Source of the DNA: Rhodamnia argentea | Lineage: Eukaryota > Streptophyta > Magnoliopsida > Myrtales > Myrtaceae | Reading direction: 5' to 3' | Assembly (NCBI RefSeq): GCF_020921035.1 | Contig: NC_063152.1 | Coordinates: 7,764,001 to 7,828,000 of the forward strand | Length of the DNA stretch: 64,000 nucleotides | Shown here: positions 1 to 12,727 of the stretch, one piece after another | Numbering within the stretch: position 1 is the stretch's first letter | Layout of the letters: each line of letters begins with the position of its first letter | The notes under the pieces: model-generated | What the model saw: the letters and a program-made list of their open reading frames with translations, nothing else | The model's database searches: none | Told to the model about the DNA's origin: nothing | Made by a program: the position numbers and the translations under genes

Positions 1-1
1 T

Positions 2-706
2 CTTGACGACGTGGATGATGTCGTTCAATTTACGCATTTGGCCGGTGATCCTGTGGCCAGGAATCGTGATTGGTTTTCTTCGGGAAGTATGATCATTATT
101 ACCACCATAAACAAGCATATTCTTCAAAAGTTTTCTACAAAGGACCATACCTATGACCACAAGGAATTGGATTACGATCAATCTGTGATTTTGTTTTGTA
201 AACATGCATTTAGAAAGGACTCTCCTCCAAGTGAATTTGAGGGCCTCACTCGTGAAGTAGTATCCACCACGAGAGGGCTTCCTTTGTCCCTTGAGGTTTT
301 AGGTTCATTATTCTGCGGAAAAGAGCGAAGCAAATGGAGAGGTACGATAAAGAAGTTAGAAAAAGTGCCTCCTCGGAAAGTGCAAGAAAAGTTGCGGATA
401 AGTTATGAAGTATTAGAAGATGGACAAAAGCAAATTTTCTTGGATATTGCTTGTTTTTTCGTTGGCACCGATAGAAGAACCGTATCCTACATGTGGGACG
501 CCCGTGGCTTTTTCCCCGAGGATGGAATTGACGTATTGAGATTCATGTCATTGATAAAAATTGAAAATTATAATGAGCTCCGAATGCATGACCAACCGAG
601 AGATCTCGGTAGGACAATAGTCCGCGAAGAAAACCAGCAGCAACCTTGGCACCGTAGCAGGTTATGGGACTTAGAGGATGTCAAGAAAGTGCTAACAAAG
701 AATAAG
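2..706 (+). CDS. NB-ARC exon of TNL-A (partial, open)
   Basis: This is the ATP-switch domain of the receptor. The visible frame is open from base 2. It reads kinase-2 LDDVDDVV, RNBS-B (GSMIIITT), the GLPL motif (RGLPLSLEVLG), RNBS-D-like FLDIACFF and an MHD motif (RMHDQ). The exon ends in KNK followed by a GT donor at 707-708. The P-loop and TIR exons lie upstream of the window. Unlike its paralogue at 21,290-21,500 this exon has no indel, so the NB-ARC part of copy A could still be translated; the lesions are all downstream in the LRRs. In the motif INKHILQ an Ile replaces the usual Arg (TTRNKRIL in copy B) at the RNBS-B sensor position, a possible functional change. Confidence 0.85.
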
Positions 707-3700
707 GTAATCGTTTCGTTTCTTCTTCGTATGTAGTCCATGTTCCACTGCTAGAGTAATGTTGGTCCACCGCTTAGTGCTTGCTCTACTATTATTGCTA
801 CTTGAATGTTTCATTGACAAGATTAGAAAGTAGGGAGGTTGCTCTCTTTGAGTAAGTATTGCAGTGTTAAGATCATGAATTTCTACATTTGCTTCACTTA
901 CGTCTTTGACAAATGCAGTAAATAACTTGACTAACGATAAATCATAGAATCATAAACTCAAGCGGAAAAAAAAAAAAAAAAGTTTAGGTCCGAATTGGCA
1001 CAATTGAAATAGATTTAAGATTGTTTTGGTAATTTTAGAATACTTTAATTGGATATAGTATTAATGGACATTGAATCTTTGCATATAGGGAACAGGAAAA
1101 ATTGAGGCCATTGATCCGAGTAAAGGCGGGTCGGATGGCGACGTTTACAAAGATGAACAATTCAAGAAGTTAACAAGTCTAAGATTCCTTCACATGATGA
1201 AGGGGGCACAGCTCAAGGGTGATTTTAAGGACTCGGTTGATGAGTTAAAATGGCTTCGATGGGAAAACTGCCCCATGAATTTTGAAGTGAACAATTTTCG
1301 CGCAAATGAATTAGTTGTACTGGAATTGCCACATGGCAAGATAAATGAAGGATGGGAAGGATGGAGTTCTTTCAAGGTGAGAACGTGTCTCTTTTATTTT
1401 TTTATTTTTTTTTAATTTTGCTTTCTTGTGTATCATAATCACTCTAGACTAACCCCTTAAAAGCATAATATTATTTGTTTCACCGGATGGCAGAGAAGCT
1501 CAAATTTCTCGACCTGACACATTGTGAATACTTGGAAAATACGGACTTCCTCTCGCCTTTTAAGAATTTGGAGGTTTTGATCCTCAACGATTGTCGGAGA
1601 CTGCAGCAAATCGACTCTTCAATTGGAGGCATGAAGGCCCTCCTTCGTTTGGAGTTGCGCCGCCGTGAGAGCCTCACGAAGCTTCCGGAAGAAATAGGTG
1701 AATTAAAGGCGCCGCAGCAACTCCTAGTAGATATTCCAAAACTTTCTGCACTACCGGATAGCATAGGATCTTTGGAGAATCTAGAAATTCTAATTATTGC
1801 TCGAAGTGGTATAGAAGAATTACCCGACAATATTGGGAGGCTGGGAAAGCTCCGAGTGTTAGGTGTTATTGGATGCAAAAAATTGGGAGGAAAACTACCG
1901 TAAAGCATAGGATCTTTGCAGAATCTAGAAGAGGTACTTTTTTTCATATAGTTACTTCAGTATTTTTGCATGAATCCATTTCACTCTTCATCCATAGTAT
2001 CATAAAAAAAAGAAGCACAGCCTTTTGCATATGGGCCGAAAATAACATTACCTTTCAAACTCATGCTTTGGTTCATGGGATAAAAGTGACATCCGCCGTC
2101 AATTTTTCCTATTCTCGGTTTAAATTGCTTGGCATCATCCTTGCCATTGCTAGGGGAGCTTGGCCTTGCCGCCGACCCTCGCGTCTCATCGGTCGCCAAT
2201 CCCGTGACCAGCAAGAGGAAGAAGAAGAAGGGAAAAAAAGAGAGAAAAAAGAAAAAAAGAAAAAGAAAAAGAAAATTGATATAATAGCTATTATTACTAT
2301 AAATTGCCACATTAGAGCCAGCCGGTCAAAGTTGGCGAGATTGATTGAATTGGCATAAACGTAAAAGGTTTAGGACTCAACTAGCAAAGAAAAAAATTTA
2401 GATTTGAACTGGCACGATTACAATAGGGTCAAGACTTTTTTGGTAATTTTAGATTACTTTAGTTGGATATAATATTAATGGAAATTGAATCGTTGCATAT
2501 ATGGAACGGGGAAAGACCGAGGCCGTTGATCCGAGTGAAGGCCGCTCAGAAGGCTTTGGCAAAATAGCCGAGCCGGATGACAACTTCTACACGTAAAAAA
2601 CAATTAAAAAATTGATGAGTCTAAAATTTCTTCAAATGGAGCGGGCACATCTCACCAGCGATTTTGTGGACTCAATGCGGGAGTTAAGACGGCTTCCACG
2701 GGAAGAATGTCCTGTGAGTTTTCACCCAACAAAATTAGTTAAACCGAATTTGTCGGGAAGCATGATAAATGAGAGATGGCAAGGGTGGAATTCTTTCGTG
2801 GTAAGAGCAAGTCTTTTTCTTCTTCTTCTTCTTTTCCCTTTTATGTTTTATTTTTTTTATTTTAATCATAATCACCCCTTGACAACCATTTCTTTTTACC
2901 GGATGGCAACGAAGCTCAAATTTCTCAACCTTACACGTTGTCAATACTTGGAAAATGCGGAATTCCTCTCGGCTTTTAAGAATTTGGAGGTTTTGATCCT
3001 CAATCGTTGTTCGGGGCTGCAGCAAATCGACTCTTCAATTGGAGGCATGAAGGACCTCGTTCGCTTGGAGTTGAGGGGCTGTCGGCGCCTCACGAAGCTT
3101 CCGGAAGAAATAGGTAAATTAAAAAAACCGGAGCAACTCCACCTAGAAGACACTCCAAAACTTTCTGCATTACCGTAAAGCATGGTATCTTTGCAGAATC
3201 TAGAAATTCTAAATATTGCGAAAAGTGGTATAGAAGAATTACCCGATGGTATTGGGAGGCTGAAAAAGCTCCGAGAATTATCTGCTCGTGAATGCAAAAA
3301 TCTCAAAGGGGAAATGCCGGAAAGCATGGGGTCTTTGGAGAATCTAGAAATTCTAGATATTTCTGGAACCGGTATAGAAGAATTACCCTGAGGTATTGGG
3401 AGGCCGAGAAAGCTCCGAGAGTTGCGTGCTTCGGATTGCAAGAATCTGAAAGGGGAAAGGAGGGAAAGCTTGTGCAATCTTTCATCCCCGCAACACCTCA
3501 ATTTTTCTTTTCGTAGAGAGCTCCAATCGCCGCCGGACCTTCCTTCCAGCTTAACATACTTGGGAGTCACCCGTCAAAGTCGCAAATTGCCTTCACTCTC
3601 CCACCTAACCCGTCTCGATGAGCTAGCGGTTAGTTGGTGTGAATTTCTCGAGTGCATCCAGGAGCTTCCATCAACACTACTAAAGAATTCGTAATGCTCC

Positions 3701-4011
3701 CAACCGACAGGTGTTGAAGAATCGGAATTACCACAATCCCTAAACACTCCCTTCCGGTTGGAATTCTTGGAAGTCATGGGATGTGAATCTATTAAAATAC
3801 TGGACGTTTCACAGTTTATCCATCTAAACACATTATCCGTCGATCGTTGCAGGAATTTACTTGAAGTTCGAGGTCTTGATAAATTGAAATATTTGGAATT
3901 CTTGAATGTTGAATGCCGCAGGTCGGTTGAACGGTTGGAGCTTCCAAAGTCTGAGGGTCCGCACACGGTGAACGTTCACGATTGCAAAAAGCTCGTCGAA
4001 ATTCAAGGCCT

Positions 4012-4556
4012 CGATAGGTTACTGTTCTTGGAAGAGTTGGATATCTCTTGTTGCCCTTCAATTGAAAGATTGAACCTTCCAAATTCCGATAGTCCGAGCA
4101 ACTTAAAAGCTGATGGTTGCGAAAGCTTAGTCGAAATTCAAGGCCTCGATAGGTTACAGTTCTTGGAAGAGTTGGATATCTCTTCTTGCACTTCAATTGA
4201 AAGATTGAACCTTCCATATTTCAATAGTCTGAAGAACTTAGATGCTAGCTTTTGCGAAAGCTTAGTCGAAATTCAAGGCCTCGATGAGTTACAGTTCTTG
4301 GAAGAGTTGAATATCTCCTGGTGCACTTCAATTGAAAGATTGAACCTTCCAAAATCCAATAGTCTGAAGAACTTAAATGCTGAATATTGCAAAAGCTTAG
4401 TCGAAATTCAAGGCCTCGATGGGTTACAGTTCTTGGAAGAGTTGAATATCTCCTGATGCACTTCAATTGAAAGATTGAACCTTCCAAAATCTAATAGTCC
4501 GAAGAACTTAAATGCTGAATATTGCAAAAGCTTAGTCGAAATTCGAGGCCTTGGTT
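4012..4556 (+). repeat. 135-bp tandem LRR repeat in TNL-A
   Basis: Four near-identical units of 135 bp (45 codons) start near 4,012, 4,147, 4,282 and 4,417; a more diverged fifth follows at 4,552. Each unit carries the core LEELxIS, then CTSIERLNLP and SLVEIQGL, with two LRR turns per unit. The copy-B gene has only about two diverged units at the matching place, so the array expanded after duplication. The fourth unit starts before the stop at 4,454 (TGG to TGA). Confidence 0.9.
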
Positions 4557-5116
4557 GTTTGGAGTTCTTGGAAGCGTTGAAACTCTCTTGTTGGACTTCG
4601 CTTGAAAGGCTACCAAACTTATGTTGCTTTGACTCCTTGAAAAGTTTGACTATCAACGGGTGTGACAAGCTTCAAGACATACAGAGCCTAGAGAGATTCT
4701 CATCCCGCAAAATTTTATGGATTGATGAATGCAAGTCCTTAGCAAAATTACCGAACTTGTCAAGTTTTCGTGATTTGCGAGAATTGTTCCTGTCAAACTG
4801 TCATGAACTTCGAGAGATCCCGGGGCTTGAGGAGTCAATATCTCTAGAACGTATTACTATCTCGGGATGTTCCTCGATTGAGATCCTACCGGATTTGTCA
4901 TCATGTACCCGCTTGATGAGTCCGATTGTGCGAGATTGCGAGAAATTGATCGAGATTCGAGGGCTCGAGAAACCGGAGCGACTAGCGGAAATGGATATTT
5001 CTGGATGCAAGTCACTTAAAACAATTCCGTAATTGTCCGGAAGGCAGCTTTATCAAAATTACGAGAGAAAGCCATCTTTTTCTGTTAGGGCCCTTGGGGG
5101 GATAGAATTTGGATAG

Positions 5117-6688
5117 ACTTTATTCGGACGAACTCGGATGAGCCAAGATAAGGGAGATGATCCACATTTTCTAACAAAGGTACATAAAACGGGTGAGTTA
5201 CCCTTGCTCTTTTGAGATCTACCGCCCAATTGTCATTTGCAATTTCTTTCAAGATTTATCATCTTCTCATAATCATTTCCTGGTGGATAGTGTTATCATT
5301 ATTTTTGTTACTTGAATTCAAAGAATCTGGGGGAGATGTTCATGGAAGTTAATGTGTGCTTTGGCAAAATGATTTTTCTTATCATGCCAAGAACGGAAAT
5401 AGATGAAAAGGCTTTCTAAGCACATCATATGTCTTTAGACTTTGGGTAAGATCCTTCATCCTATGCAGAAAAATAACTATTCCTAGCGTTTGATTGTTTC
5501 TGGATTTCTGGAAAATCTTATTAAAACCGATGTATACAGGCATTTGATAGCATGCCAAAGGTCATTGTATAGGTTGAGAAATACTAAATGGAGGACCCTA
5601 TATGGCGGTCCTTGTTTGAATCCATGTTCATTTGTTTTGGATCCGGGATATACCTAAAAGTCCAAGGCAAATAATAGATTACCAAAAGATCGCATCTTGA
5701 TGTTTGTAGAGTTGGTATAGCCATCTGTGAGATGCCCGAACATTTGAGCCAAGCAAGACATTAACTAGAATGTGGTTTGACATGATTGATTGTACTTCCC
5801 TTATATCGTACATAAGCACTTGTTAGTTCATTTACTTGCTGAAAAGAAAAACACGAGAAGCATTTCCATAAGTTTCCCGAGGAAACTTTATCCTATATGC
5901 CGTTTGAAAACTGTCTTGCATTATTTCTAATACATGAATGGCAAATGATGACAAGGAAAGAATCAAACTATATCCCACAAGAGCAAGCAACTTGAGTTGA
6001 ATTCACTATACTAACTTCCTCAAAGCTTCTGTGGTTGATGATGTTGGGTGTCCCATTAGTTGGACCCGTACGGTTCAAAAAGAATATCGAGTTTGACTGA
6101 CGGGGATCCCTAAACTTCGGAGTGTTATTAGGAGTGCGTTGATGTTAGTTGCTGGATTGATTTCATCCGACTCACCGGCATGGTTGATGTTGATGCTGAA
6201 ATATGCAAGAGAGCTTTCGCAAGGCTTTTCTAAAAGAAAAAAAAATCATCAAAGTATGAGGAGCTCGATGTTTCTTGAACTTCTCCAATGCCCGACAATG
6301 CATCCTTGGAATGGTAAAGGATATTTGCATGTTGTCATCTCACATTTGCCCTACTTATATTTAGCAGAAGCTTTGCAGAAGTGGAGATGTCCGCCTCCGC
6401 TCCCGTAATGAAGTCTCTATCTTCCTTATTATCTCTCCCACATGTTCCTCTTCCGTAGTTTTATTCATGCTACTCTCGGACTTGGGGGAAGTCTAGCCTT
6501 GAGCTTTCCTCCGGGTTTTCGAGTGCTGACGAAGGACCGTAGCGTGTGCTTCCGTTCCCGCTTGAGTTCAATAAACCGCCGGCTTCTCGGTGTTCGTCTC
6601 CTGTTCGGCATTCTTTTGCGACCTAATGGGCGATCGTCTCAATTGTTCGACTCGGTTTTGTGAAGTTTGCTTGATTTCTTGTTGGCAG
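5117..6688. other. TNL 3' flank, no gene recognised
   Basis: This is noncoding sequence downstream of TNL-A, closely matched by 26,714-28,295 in copy B. It may hold the TNL 3'UTR. Short reading frames at 6,139-6,408 and 6,442-6,663 are not preserved as anything recognisable. The stretch just before 6,689 would be the first intron and upstream region of the APC4 fragment, but I could not find an APC4 first exon. Confidence 0.5.
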
Positions 6689-8430
6689 GTGAAGATCGCG
6701 GGCTGGAATCTGGAGAAGGATTTGCTGGTGATGGTCAGAGAGGACCCGTACGTGTGCTTCATGACTTCAATTGGCGGAGGCTGTAGACAATCTCTCCCGG
6801 TAATTTCTTTGAAACGAGAAAGTCTCTCCCGGTACTTGCTTCGACTAGAGGAAGTTCTCTTTTTAATTCAGCGTGTTTGTTCCTTCAACAATGGCTTGGT
6901 GCACTCTTTGAGTCATTGGCCTTATCTCGTTTTACTTCTTTCACTCTTCCTAAATGTGCTACGCTTCCTTCTCCCAAGAGAAACCCTTGTAATTGCCAAT
7001 CTAGATCGATTTGTGTTTGATGGATAATTGGACAAATATAAAGGTGAAGTGCTTGAAAGTCTAAATGAGAACAACTAAGGAGTTCCCTAACTTAATCGAC
7101 AATCACCTAGACCAACCGGAAGTGTATCATGCTGCTGTATTGCCATCTTGTTTCCCTTCCGTGTACACCAGTTAAAATGCCCATGAAAATAAAGAACTTG
7201 AATTGGAGGGGATGTCATGTATTCTAGATAGACTAGCTATATCGGTTGCAGAAATGCTTGATGCCCACTTGGAGTTGGTGGGTTTAGACCCCTGAGAACA
7301 ACATCTCGACACTGTCAGGCATCTATATAGTTTCCTTGGATTTCTACACAATGTAATTCTGCTTCTGGCTCCTCTTCTTCCTCTTTTTTACTGATTGAGA
7401 GTTCCCAACAATGAGATATTTAATGTACACTAGATTGCAGAGTATAGGCTGGAAAGTTTCTCGCATTTTGCACTACTTGAAGTTAATTTATCTTCTTCTG
7501 ATTACAGAGGGCCATTGCATCGCATCATTTTGATTAATCAAGTTCACCGGTGGGAGTTTAACTTACTTGTTAATAGGATATCTCAAGCAATGCTGCATAC
7601 TTGTATGATAATCCGGTCGAGAGGGATGGAGTCGGGGATTAGAGAAAGCACAGAAACTAGGAGTGTAGTGGGAGCTGCATCCAAGTATGTTAAGTTCTTA
7701 TATGATTCTATCTCTTGGTAATTCAAATTCGTAAGGACTTTGGATTAGATGCGTAGCCATGGCAGTTCTTGATAGCTATTCTCGCTGGAAAAATTTAGAG
7801 ACCAATTTAGAGAGCAAGCATCTTTTCTCCCGAAACATCCGAATGCTTCACGCATCATATGATCTTCTGGATTTGGAGAACATGTTGTTGAGTGCACTAT
7901 AATTCTTGAGCCAACCTTTGAATGGTTTCTGTTGAGATCCTAAGTTGTAGATACTAGTACACTCATGATCCTTGCCCGAATCCACTCCACCTCGAGCTTC
8001 CAAAGCGGAACAACAAGATTCATTTTGGGATTGTGATGATGGATTGGAGGCTGCCATAAAGATGTAGATTCCTGTCACTTTACGTGACCTACTAGCCCAA
8101 ATAAATCCCATATCAAGTGACCGATATCCCTCTCGGTTGTATTGTCTTGTTGTGACGCTTTGCCTCACTTAACAAATTTTTATTAACATTTTCTCAGTTT
8201 CGTGCGTTAGCTATCTTCCCTCTTATTAATTTTGTGGTGAAAAAATTATTCATTCTTTTTATCTCTCTGTTGTTTTCTTGGCACATTCATTGTGTCGTCA
8301 ATACCGGTTTCTCATAATTATTCTAAACTACTCCGGGTAAGTGTACAACATCATTATGCTGGCTCGTCCCGGTGGCGAGATTGTTGTCCGGGGATTTGAA
8401 CATGGTACGGTTTCACCGCATGATGTAGAA
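6689..8430 (+). pseudogene. APC4: APC4 fragment A (two exons of anaphase-promoting complex subunit 4)
   Basis: APC4 is a WD40-domain scaffold subunit of the APC/C ubiquitin ligase. Exon one (6,689-6,799) follows a clear acceptor (TTGGCAG). It reads VKIAGWNLEKDLLVMVRED, then needs a frame change to VLHDFNWRRL, a TAG where the family has Trp, and TISPG before a GTAATT donor. Exon two (about 8,337-8,430) reads RPGGE, then a degenerate form of the GLEDGTVSLHDVE block, before a GTAAG donor. These match the start of plant APC4 (the VKIAEWNPEKDLLAMV and CWRPDGK blocks, from memory). The acceptor of exon two has lost its AG (CCGG). No later exons were found, so this is a dead 5' fragment duplicated along with the TNL. 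Confidence 0.72.
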
Positions 8431-10152
8431 GTAAGTTTTCATGCTGTGGCAGCAATGTTACCCTGCGTTACTTCTCAACAAGAAATTCACCCGGCAAGAA
8501 TCCTTTATCATCAGAATGTGTTCTTCTGCGATCTCTCTTGGGAAATATTCTGAATTGCTCAAAAGCTGCATGATGCAATGCAAACAGCAAGCTTGCTGAA
8601 TGAACATTAAGTTAAGATGTTTCTGAAACACCGAAAGTCCAGCCAACTCGTTTGATATAATGGCCGACTAATCGGACGGTTGTATCTTAAGTCAGCATCG
8701 TAGTTGACACTTGTAGTGTGTATTGGAGTCTTTATTCAAAAAGAGTTGTTTGTGATTCGGGTTTGAATCTTCATGTTAAAGTGGAAGCTATTCGGTCCGA
8801 GGTTGAGATCCTATCGGTGTTGATTTTTGCTGTTAGAATGACGGAGGTTTGTGGGGTTCAGCTAACATAACATAAAAAGAAAACCAAAAAAGACGAAAAA
8901 GTCGAAAAAAGAAAAAGAAAGAGGGGCTGTTCGTGGAGTGAAGAGTACAGAGAAAGCGTTCCCTGAGAAGAACGCACAAGAAAAGGAAAAGGGGCAGCGG
9001 CTTTCCGGTCCAGATTCGAAGGCCCAACGTTGTTGTGACTCAAATTTCAGTGTATTGTTACCGAGTCTAAACTGTTCCTTGTTTTCTCCAATCAAAGGCC
9101 CAACAAGGTTGTTGTTGGAACCAAAATTGAAAATGTTTCTAGTGTCAAGAACGAGGTCGCTAGAGTCTAATTGATGTGCATTTGAGATTGTGCTTCTATA
9201 ATTCTATTTGGGATATTGAAGCTCCGTTAGTGTTGCTTTAGGCTTTGTAACAAAGAATCAGCTGTCACAAAAAGAAAAATGATACAAATGAACTTTATCT
9301 CAATATATAATGTCATCCTTGGACTTTTTAATTGGTCAATATGATCCTTGACCTATTGATAGATGTTCAATCTAGAACCTAGGCTACATGAAAATGTTCA
9401 ATATCACCATCTCGTTAATTCAAATTTAATGAAGTCTTCTCACGTGGCTTCTAATCCATTAAATTTGAACAATGGACAAAAAATAGATATAAGGTGGATT
9501 GTTCACATAAATTTTCATATTTGCATATGATAATCGAGTTCATAATATGATAATGTACATTATAAAACATGCATCATCAGATAGTGTTTCATTATTTTAA
9601 AAAGACTGTGGTCATTGATTTAAGTCAACCTAATTGTTTTCACACATCCGACTTGACATACAATAATCAATATCATTAAATGACGTTTGATCTATCGTTT
9701 AAGCAGATGGAAGAACTAAATTGGAAATTTAGCAATAGTTCATGGACTACACCGAACAAACTAAAAATTCAAAGACTATTTACATCATTTTTTTTTTCCT
9801 CATAAAAAATGCGATATTGAAATCCAACTACCAACTTGGTTTTTGAAAACAGATGCCCAATAGTTTGTCTCATTCCTTGTCATTAACTAGAGCATTCCTC
9901 GTGGAATCAATGGTCGCACTTGATAACCAATTGAATTAGTATTCATGATCAACACAAAAGGCAAGGTGGTGTGAACGACCAAATGAACTTAGAAGGGGCA
10001 TCCAAGTATCCAAATTCACAGTAGAAAATGCAAAATCTGTTGAACTTACTCATCTCAATTGAAACTCTGGGGAGAGATTAATGAGAAAAATGAACTTAAA
10101 ATGGGGTTAGACACGAATTGCTTCCTTATAATTGAACAAATTTGGTAATTTC
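8431..10152. other. Intergenic; possible MITE remnant
   Basis: No gene is recognised. At about 9,274-9,800 the two ends share a weak inverted similarity (AAAATGATACAAATG versus its reverse complement near 9,785), and the sequence between is AT-rich with no reading frame. This suggests an old, small TIR element that predates the segmental duplication, because copy B carries it at 30,770-31,300. The reading frames at 8,833-9,174 lie in an A/G-rich stretch and look accidental. Confidence 0.35.
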
Positions 10153-10614
10153 TTAGATAAAATACTTAACCATCTGAATTTCTTTCTGCTTATCGTAGAA
10201 TGCTTTATTCTCATTGCTGTAGTCAAAAATCACCGTGTAGCAACCCACAGATTGGGCATGATCGGTGAGAAAAAAAAGAACCTTCTTTCCTCATTGCATC
10301 CCCCTAGAATCACAATCAACGGCCGCGTCTTCAATATGGCCAGCCTTGCTGCAGTTCCTTATAAACTTCTTCTCAATGAACACACTTCCAGTAGCGACTA
10401 TCTTTCCACGATTAGTATCCTCTATCACACAAATCACATGGTCATCGCCGAGAGAGCTGAGCTCTTGGAACCGCTTTTGGAAATCCTCATCGGAGATAGC
10501 ATCGCAAACTGTCAGTTGCTGCAGTAGCTCTACAAACCGTTTGCTTTTGTCGGGGATCTCTAGTTTACGAACTTGAAGATCACGTGCTTCATTTAGTGGG
10601 ACCCCAATCTGCAT
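10153..10614 (-). pseudogene. GNA1: GNA1 copy A: glucosamine-6-phosphate N-acetyltransferase, stop in middle
   Basis: GNA1 acetylates glucosamine-6-phosphate with acetyl-CoA on the way to UDP-GlcNAc. The start at 10,614 (MQIGVPLNEA) opens a single-exon frame with RKLEIPDKSK, FVELLQQLTV, GDDHVICVIEDTN, ATGSVFIEKKFIRNC and GHIEDAAVDCDSRGMQ. A TGA then replaces the Leu codon of MQLGKK that copy B keeps. The same frame goes on to VIFDYSNENKAFYDK and IQMVKYFI with the stop at 10,153. About five residues expected between FYDK and KEIQMVKYF are missing in both copies, so the parent of the duplication was perhaps already damaged. GNAT-family fold; identification rests on family recall. Confidence 0.85.
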
Positions 10615-10630
10615 TTCCTGAGATGAGGCT

Positions 10631-12560
10631 TCTGTTTACACTAACTTCATTCACATTGACAAGGAGAGAAATTAGAGTTCATAGAGTCAGAGAAAAGAAC
10701 ATGGAACGCAATTAGAAGCTCCACCATGTTATTAACGGGAAATCACACATAAGACACATAGCATTTCTCTATCTAAGCAAGCCACCTTGCACAGGCTTGT
10801 AGTGGCCAAATCTGCTGAGCTCTAAATCATGAAGCAAAAGATAAATGCAATTCACTTTTCGGCCTTCTTCTATCAAGCTAATATTAATGCAAATCCGATA
10901 TCAGTTACTTCCTAGTGAGTCTGTTCGTAAAAGATAAAAACAAGAGGAGGAGGAGGAGGAGAACTTGCTAATGAGGCTAAATGAGTATGTACGTACTCAA
11001 TACAGAGAGGAAAAAGAAGCAGTTCTATAGAGTCCTTTGTTCACAGAGTGATATTCTCACTTTAAATTACAAACTTAGAAAGCAGAATCGAAGAACCTAT
11101 CCACAACCTGGCAACAATTACCACTGAAAAACAGAGAACGATGAACAAGTTTCCTTGGCTTTGTCATTTTTCAAAACAGCTCATTAAAGCTTCAAATAAA
11201 ATTCCAACTAAGAAAATGCCATTAATTGCATTCTTTGGTGCACAGTAGGTATCTGTAACAATGTTTGGTGTTAATACACGACACCATTCTCCATTGATAC
11301 ATTGGAGAACAACATCTGCGGTGCTTGTTAGTCAAAAACTCGCAAATGGAGTATCTCTTTCTCAAAGCATAAAATATCTCAAAAGATTTTTCTTACATGG
11401 ACTTAGTTCATGTCTAGGATATGGCAGATAATCCATAGAATACTATCTTGACACGGCTGCATATTTTGGACACAATGCCCATGATGACCACACAACAACA
11501 GGAACAACTTTTGCCAACACTCATTAAGTGATTTGCCGGCATTCGTAAAAGCCAGTAGAATTCTTACATGCAAAAGGGAAAAAATGAAGTTCAAAGCGAT
11601 GTTGAGAAAAGCTTTACTACTAATTGCCGCAAATTCCGCTAAAGACATCCAAAAATGCCTGCAAAAGCTCTATCTTTAGAGGCATTTGATAGTGGCATTT
11701 GCAAATGCCGCAATGTGTATTTCTTGTAGCAAAAATTGTAAGTGCCAGAAAAAAGTCATCGCAAATGGTCCCTGAAAACATTGCTTCACCGCGAATTAAC
11801 TCCCGCTTAAAACTGTGAGGTTGAGACAGAGTACGAAGTTTGCAACTCCTAAACAGCCGTAACAGTATCGAACGATTCAACCCAAAAAGATATCGATGGA
11901 TTACAAAAGCTTCATATCAACTCATGCATCAATGCCAGACACGATAGCAATCTTGGAGAGAGTACACGAGACTGTCCTGCGCTTTTCTAGGGTGTGATTG
12001 AGCCTAGCCATCGCCTACTTCTAATCACGCTAGCGAAGAAGTCCAGGGGCAAAAAGCTTATCAAAGTAAGTCGAAATTCCCAGAATCGCACGATGGCCAG
12101 CATCCACGCTCGACACCCAACACTGTCTTGCGCTTTCAATTCAGGAGGAGCAAAAAAAGATTACGCATTCCCAACGCTTGTTATAATCACAATCACAAAC
12201 CAGAAGAACGAGAGAGTACCTTGGGCTCGATTTAATTGCCGTTCCCTGCTTTCCCGATTCGAAGTCGGCAAGTGATTGATGAAATGCGAGCGAGAGACAA
12301 AAGGAAGCAAAGAGTCTAAGATTTGATGTGCCTTTGGTAACCAATTTACCCCAAAGTAAACGAGAGGGGGGCAAAAAAGGCATTTCAGTTTGGGTCGCAC
12401 TGGGCTAGATCCGCGAGGCGATGGTGGTGGAGAGGAGGGCGGTGAAGGCGGAAAGTTTCGCGAAGGTGAAGAGAAGATGGTCTGGTGTTCAGTGGTCTCT
12501 CTCCGATGAAAACAGAGAGCGTGGAAGGGAAGAGAAATAGAGAACAAAGCAGAAAAGGGA
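10631..12560 (-). other. Probable GNA1-A 5'UTR exon and intron
   Basis: On the minus strand a pyrimidine-rich exon (about 12,550 down to 12,220) ends in CCCAAG followed by a GTACTC donor. An acceptor (TAAACAG) at about 10,632 lies just upstream of the GNA1 start. This gives a 5'UTR intron of about 1.6 kb. The layout is the same in copy B. The reading frame of 128 codons inside the UTR exon is CT-rich low-complexity sequence and is not likely to be coding. The exact transcription start is not visible. Confidence 0.5.
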
Positions 12561-12677
12561 AGAGAGAAAAGTCAATGAGAGTGAGGCTGTCTGGGAACTT
12601 TTCTGTTCTCGGAGCAACTTTTGAAACGCGCTTGTTTATTATAAAAAAAATATTTTTATTTTTTTATTTAATTGAGA

Positions 12678-12681
<4 letters not shown>

Positions 12682-12722
<41 letters not shown>
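12682..12722. repeat. (TA)n microsatellite
   Basis: About 20 uninterrupted TA units. Copy B has only a short TATATAT at the matching place, so the expansion happened in copy A after duplication or collapsed in B. Confidence 0.97.

Positions 12723-12727
<5 letters not shown>

Larger units (their letters stand above)
2..5116 (+). pseudogene. TNL-A: TIR-NB-LRR disease-resistance gene, 5'-truncated by window, nonsense-broken
   Basis: This is an intracellular immune receptor of the TNL class. The window opens inside NB-ARC at kinase-2 (LDDVDD). An intact exon to 706 is followed by exon 3 (1,089-1,376, LRR linker) and an LRR exon starting near 1,492-1,498. A degenerate second copy of exon 3 (about 2,505-2,801) and a long LRR exon (about 2,902-5,116) follow. 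The exon phases at 706/1,089 and 1,376 are all zero. The LRR frame holds stops at 1,901, 3,176, 3,389, 3,692, 4,454 and 5,030, each replacing a sense codon that is intact in the paralogous repeats, with no frameshift. The protein tail (QLYQNYE...IEFG) ends at 5,116. The gene is probably nonfunctional, unless splicing skips the stops. Confidence 0.85.

Noticed and set aside
1898-1922. 22-bp mini-intron (GTAAAG...TTTGCAG) that would remove the recurrent LRR stop
   Set aside because: Far shorter than known plant introns, and at other sites the AG end is missing; kept only as a note under the stop-codon finding.
2941-3570. Long antisense reading frame over the TNL-A LRR (and similar ones at 22,658-23,227 and 24,169-25,029)
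   Set aside because: They mirror the regular LRR codon pattern on the other strand; the plus strand holds the recognisable protein.
7848-8168. Minus-strand frame of 106 codons, also open in copy B at 29,467-29,730
   Set aside because: It lies in the APC4 intron, no domain is recognised, and conservation between recent duplicates is no evidence for coding.
12161-12547. Minus-strand frame of 128 codons
   Set aside because: CT-rich low-complexity sequence that fits a 5'UTR of GNA1 better than a protein.
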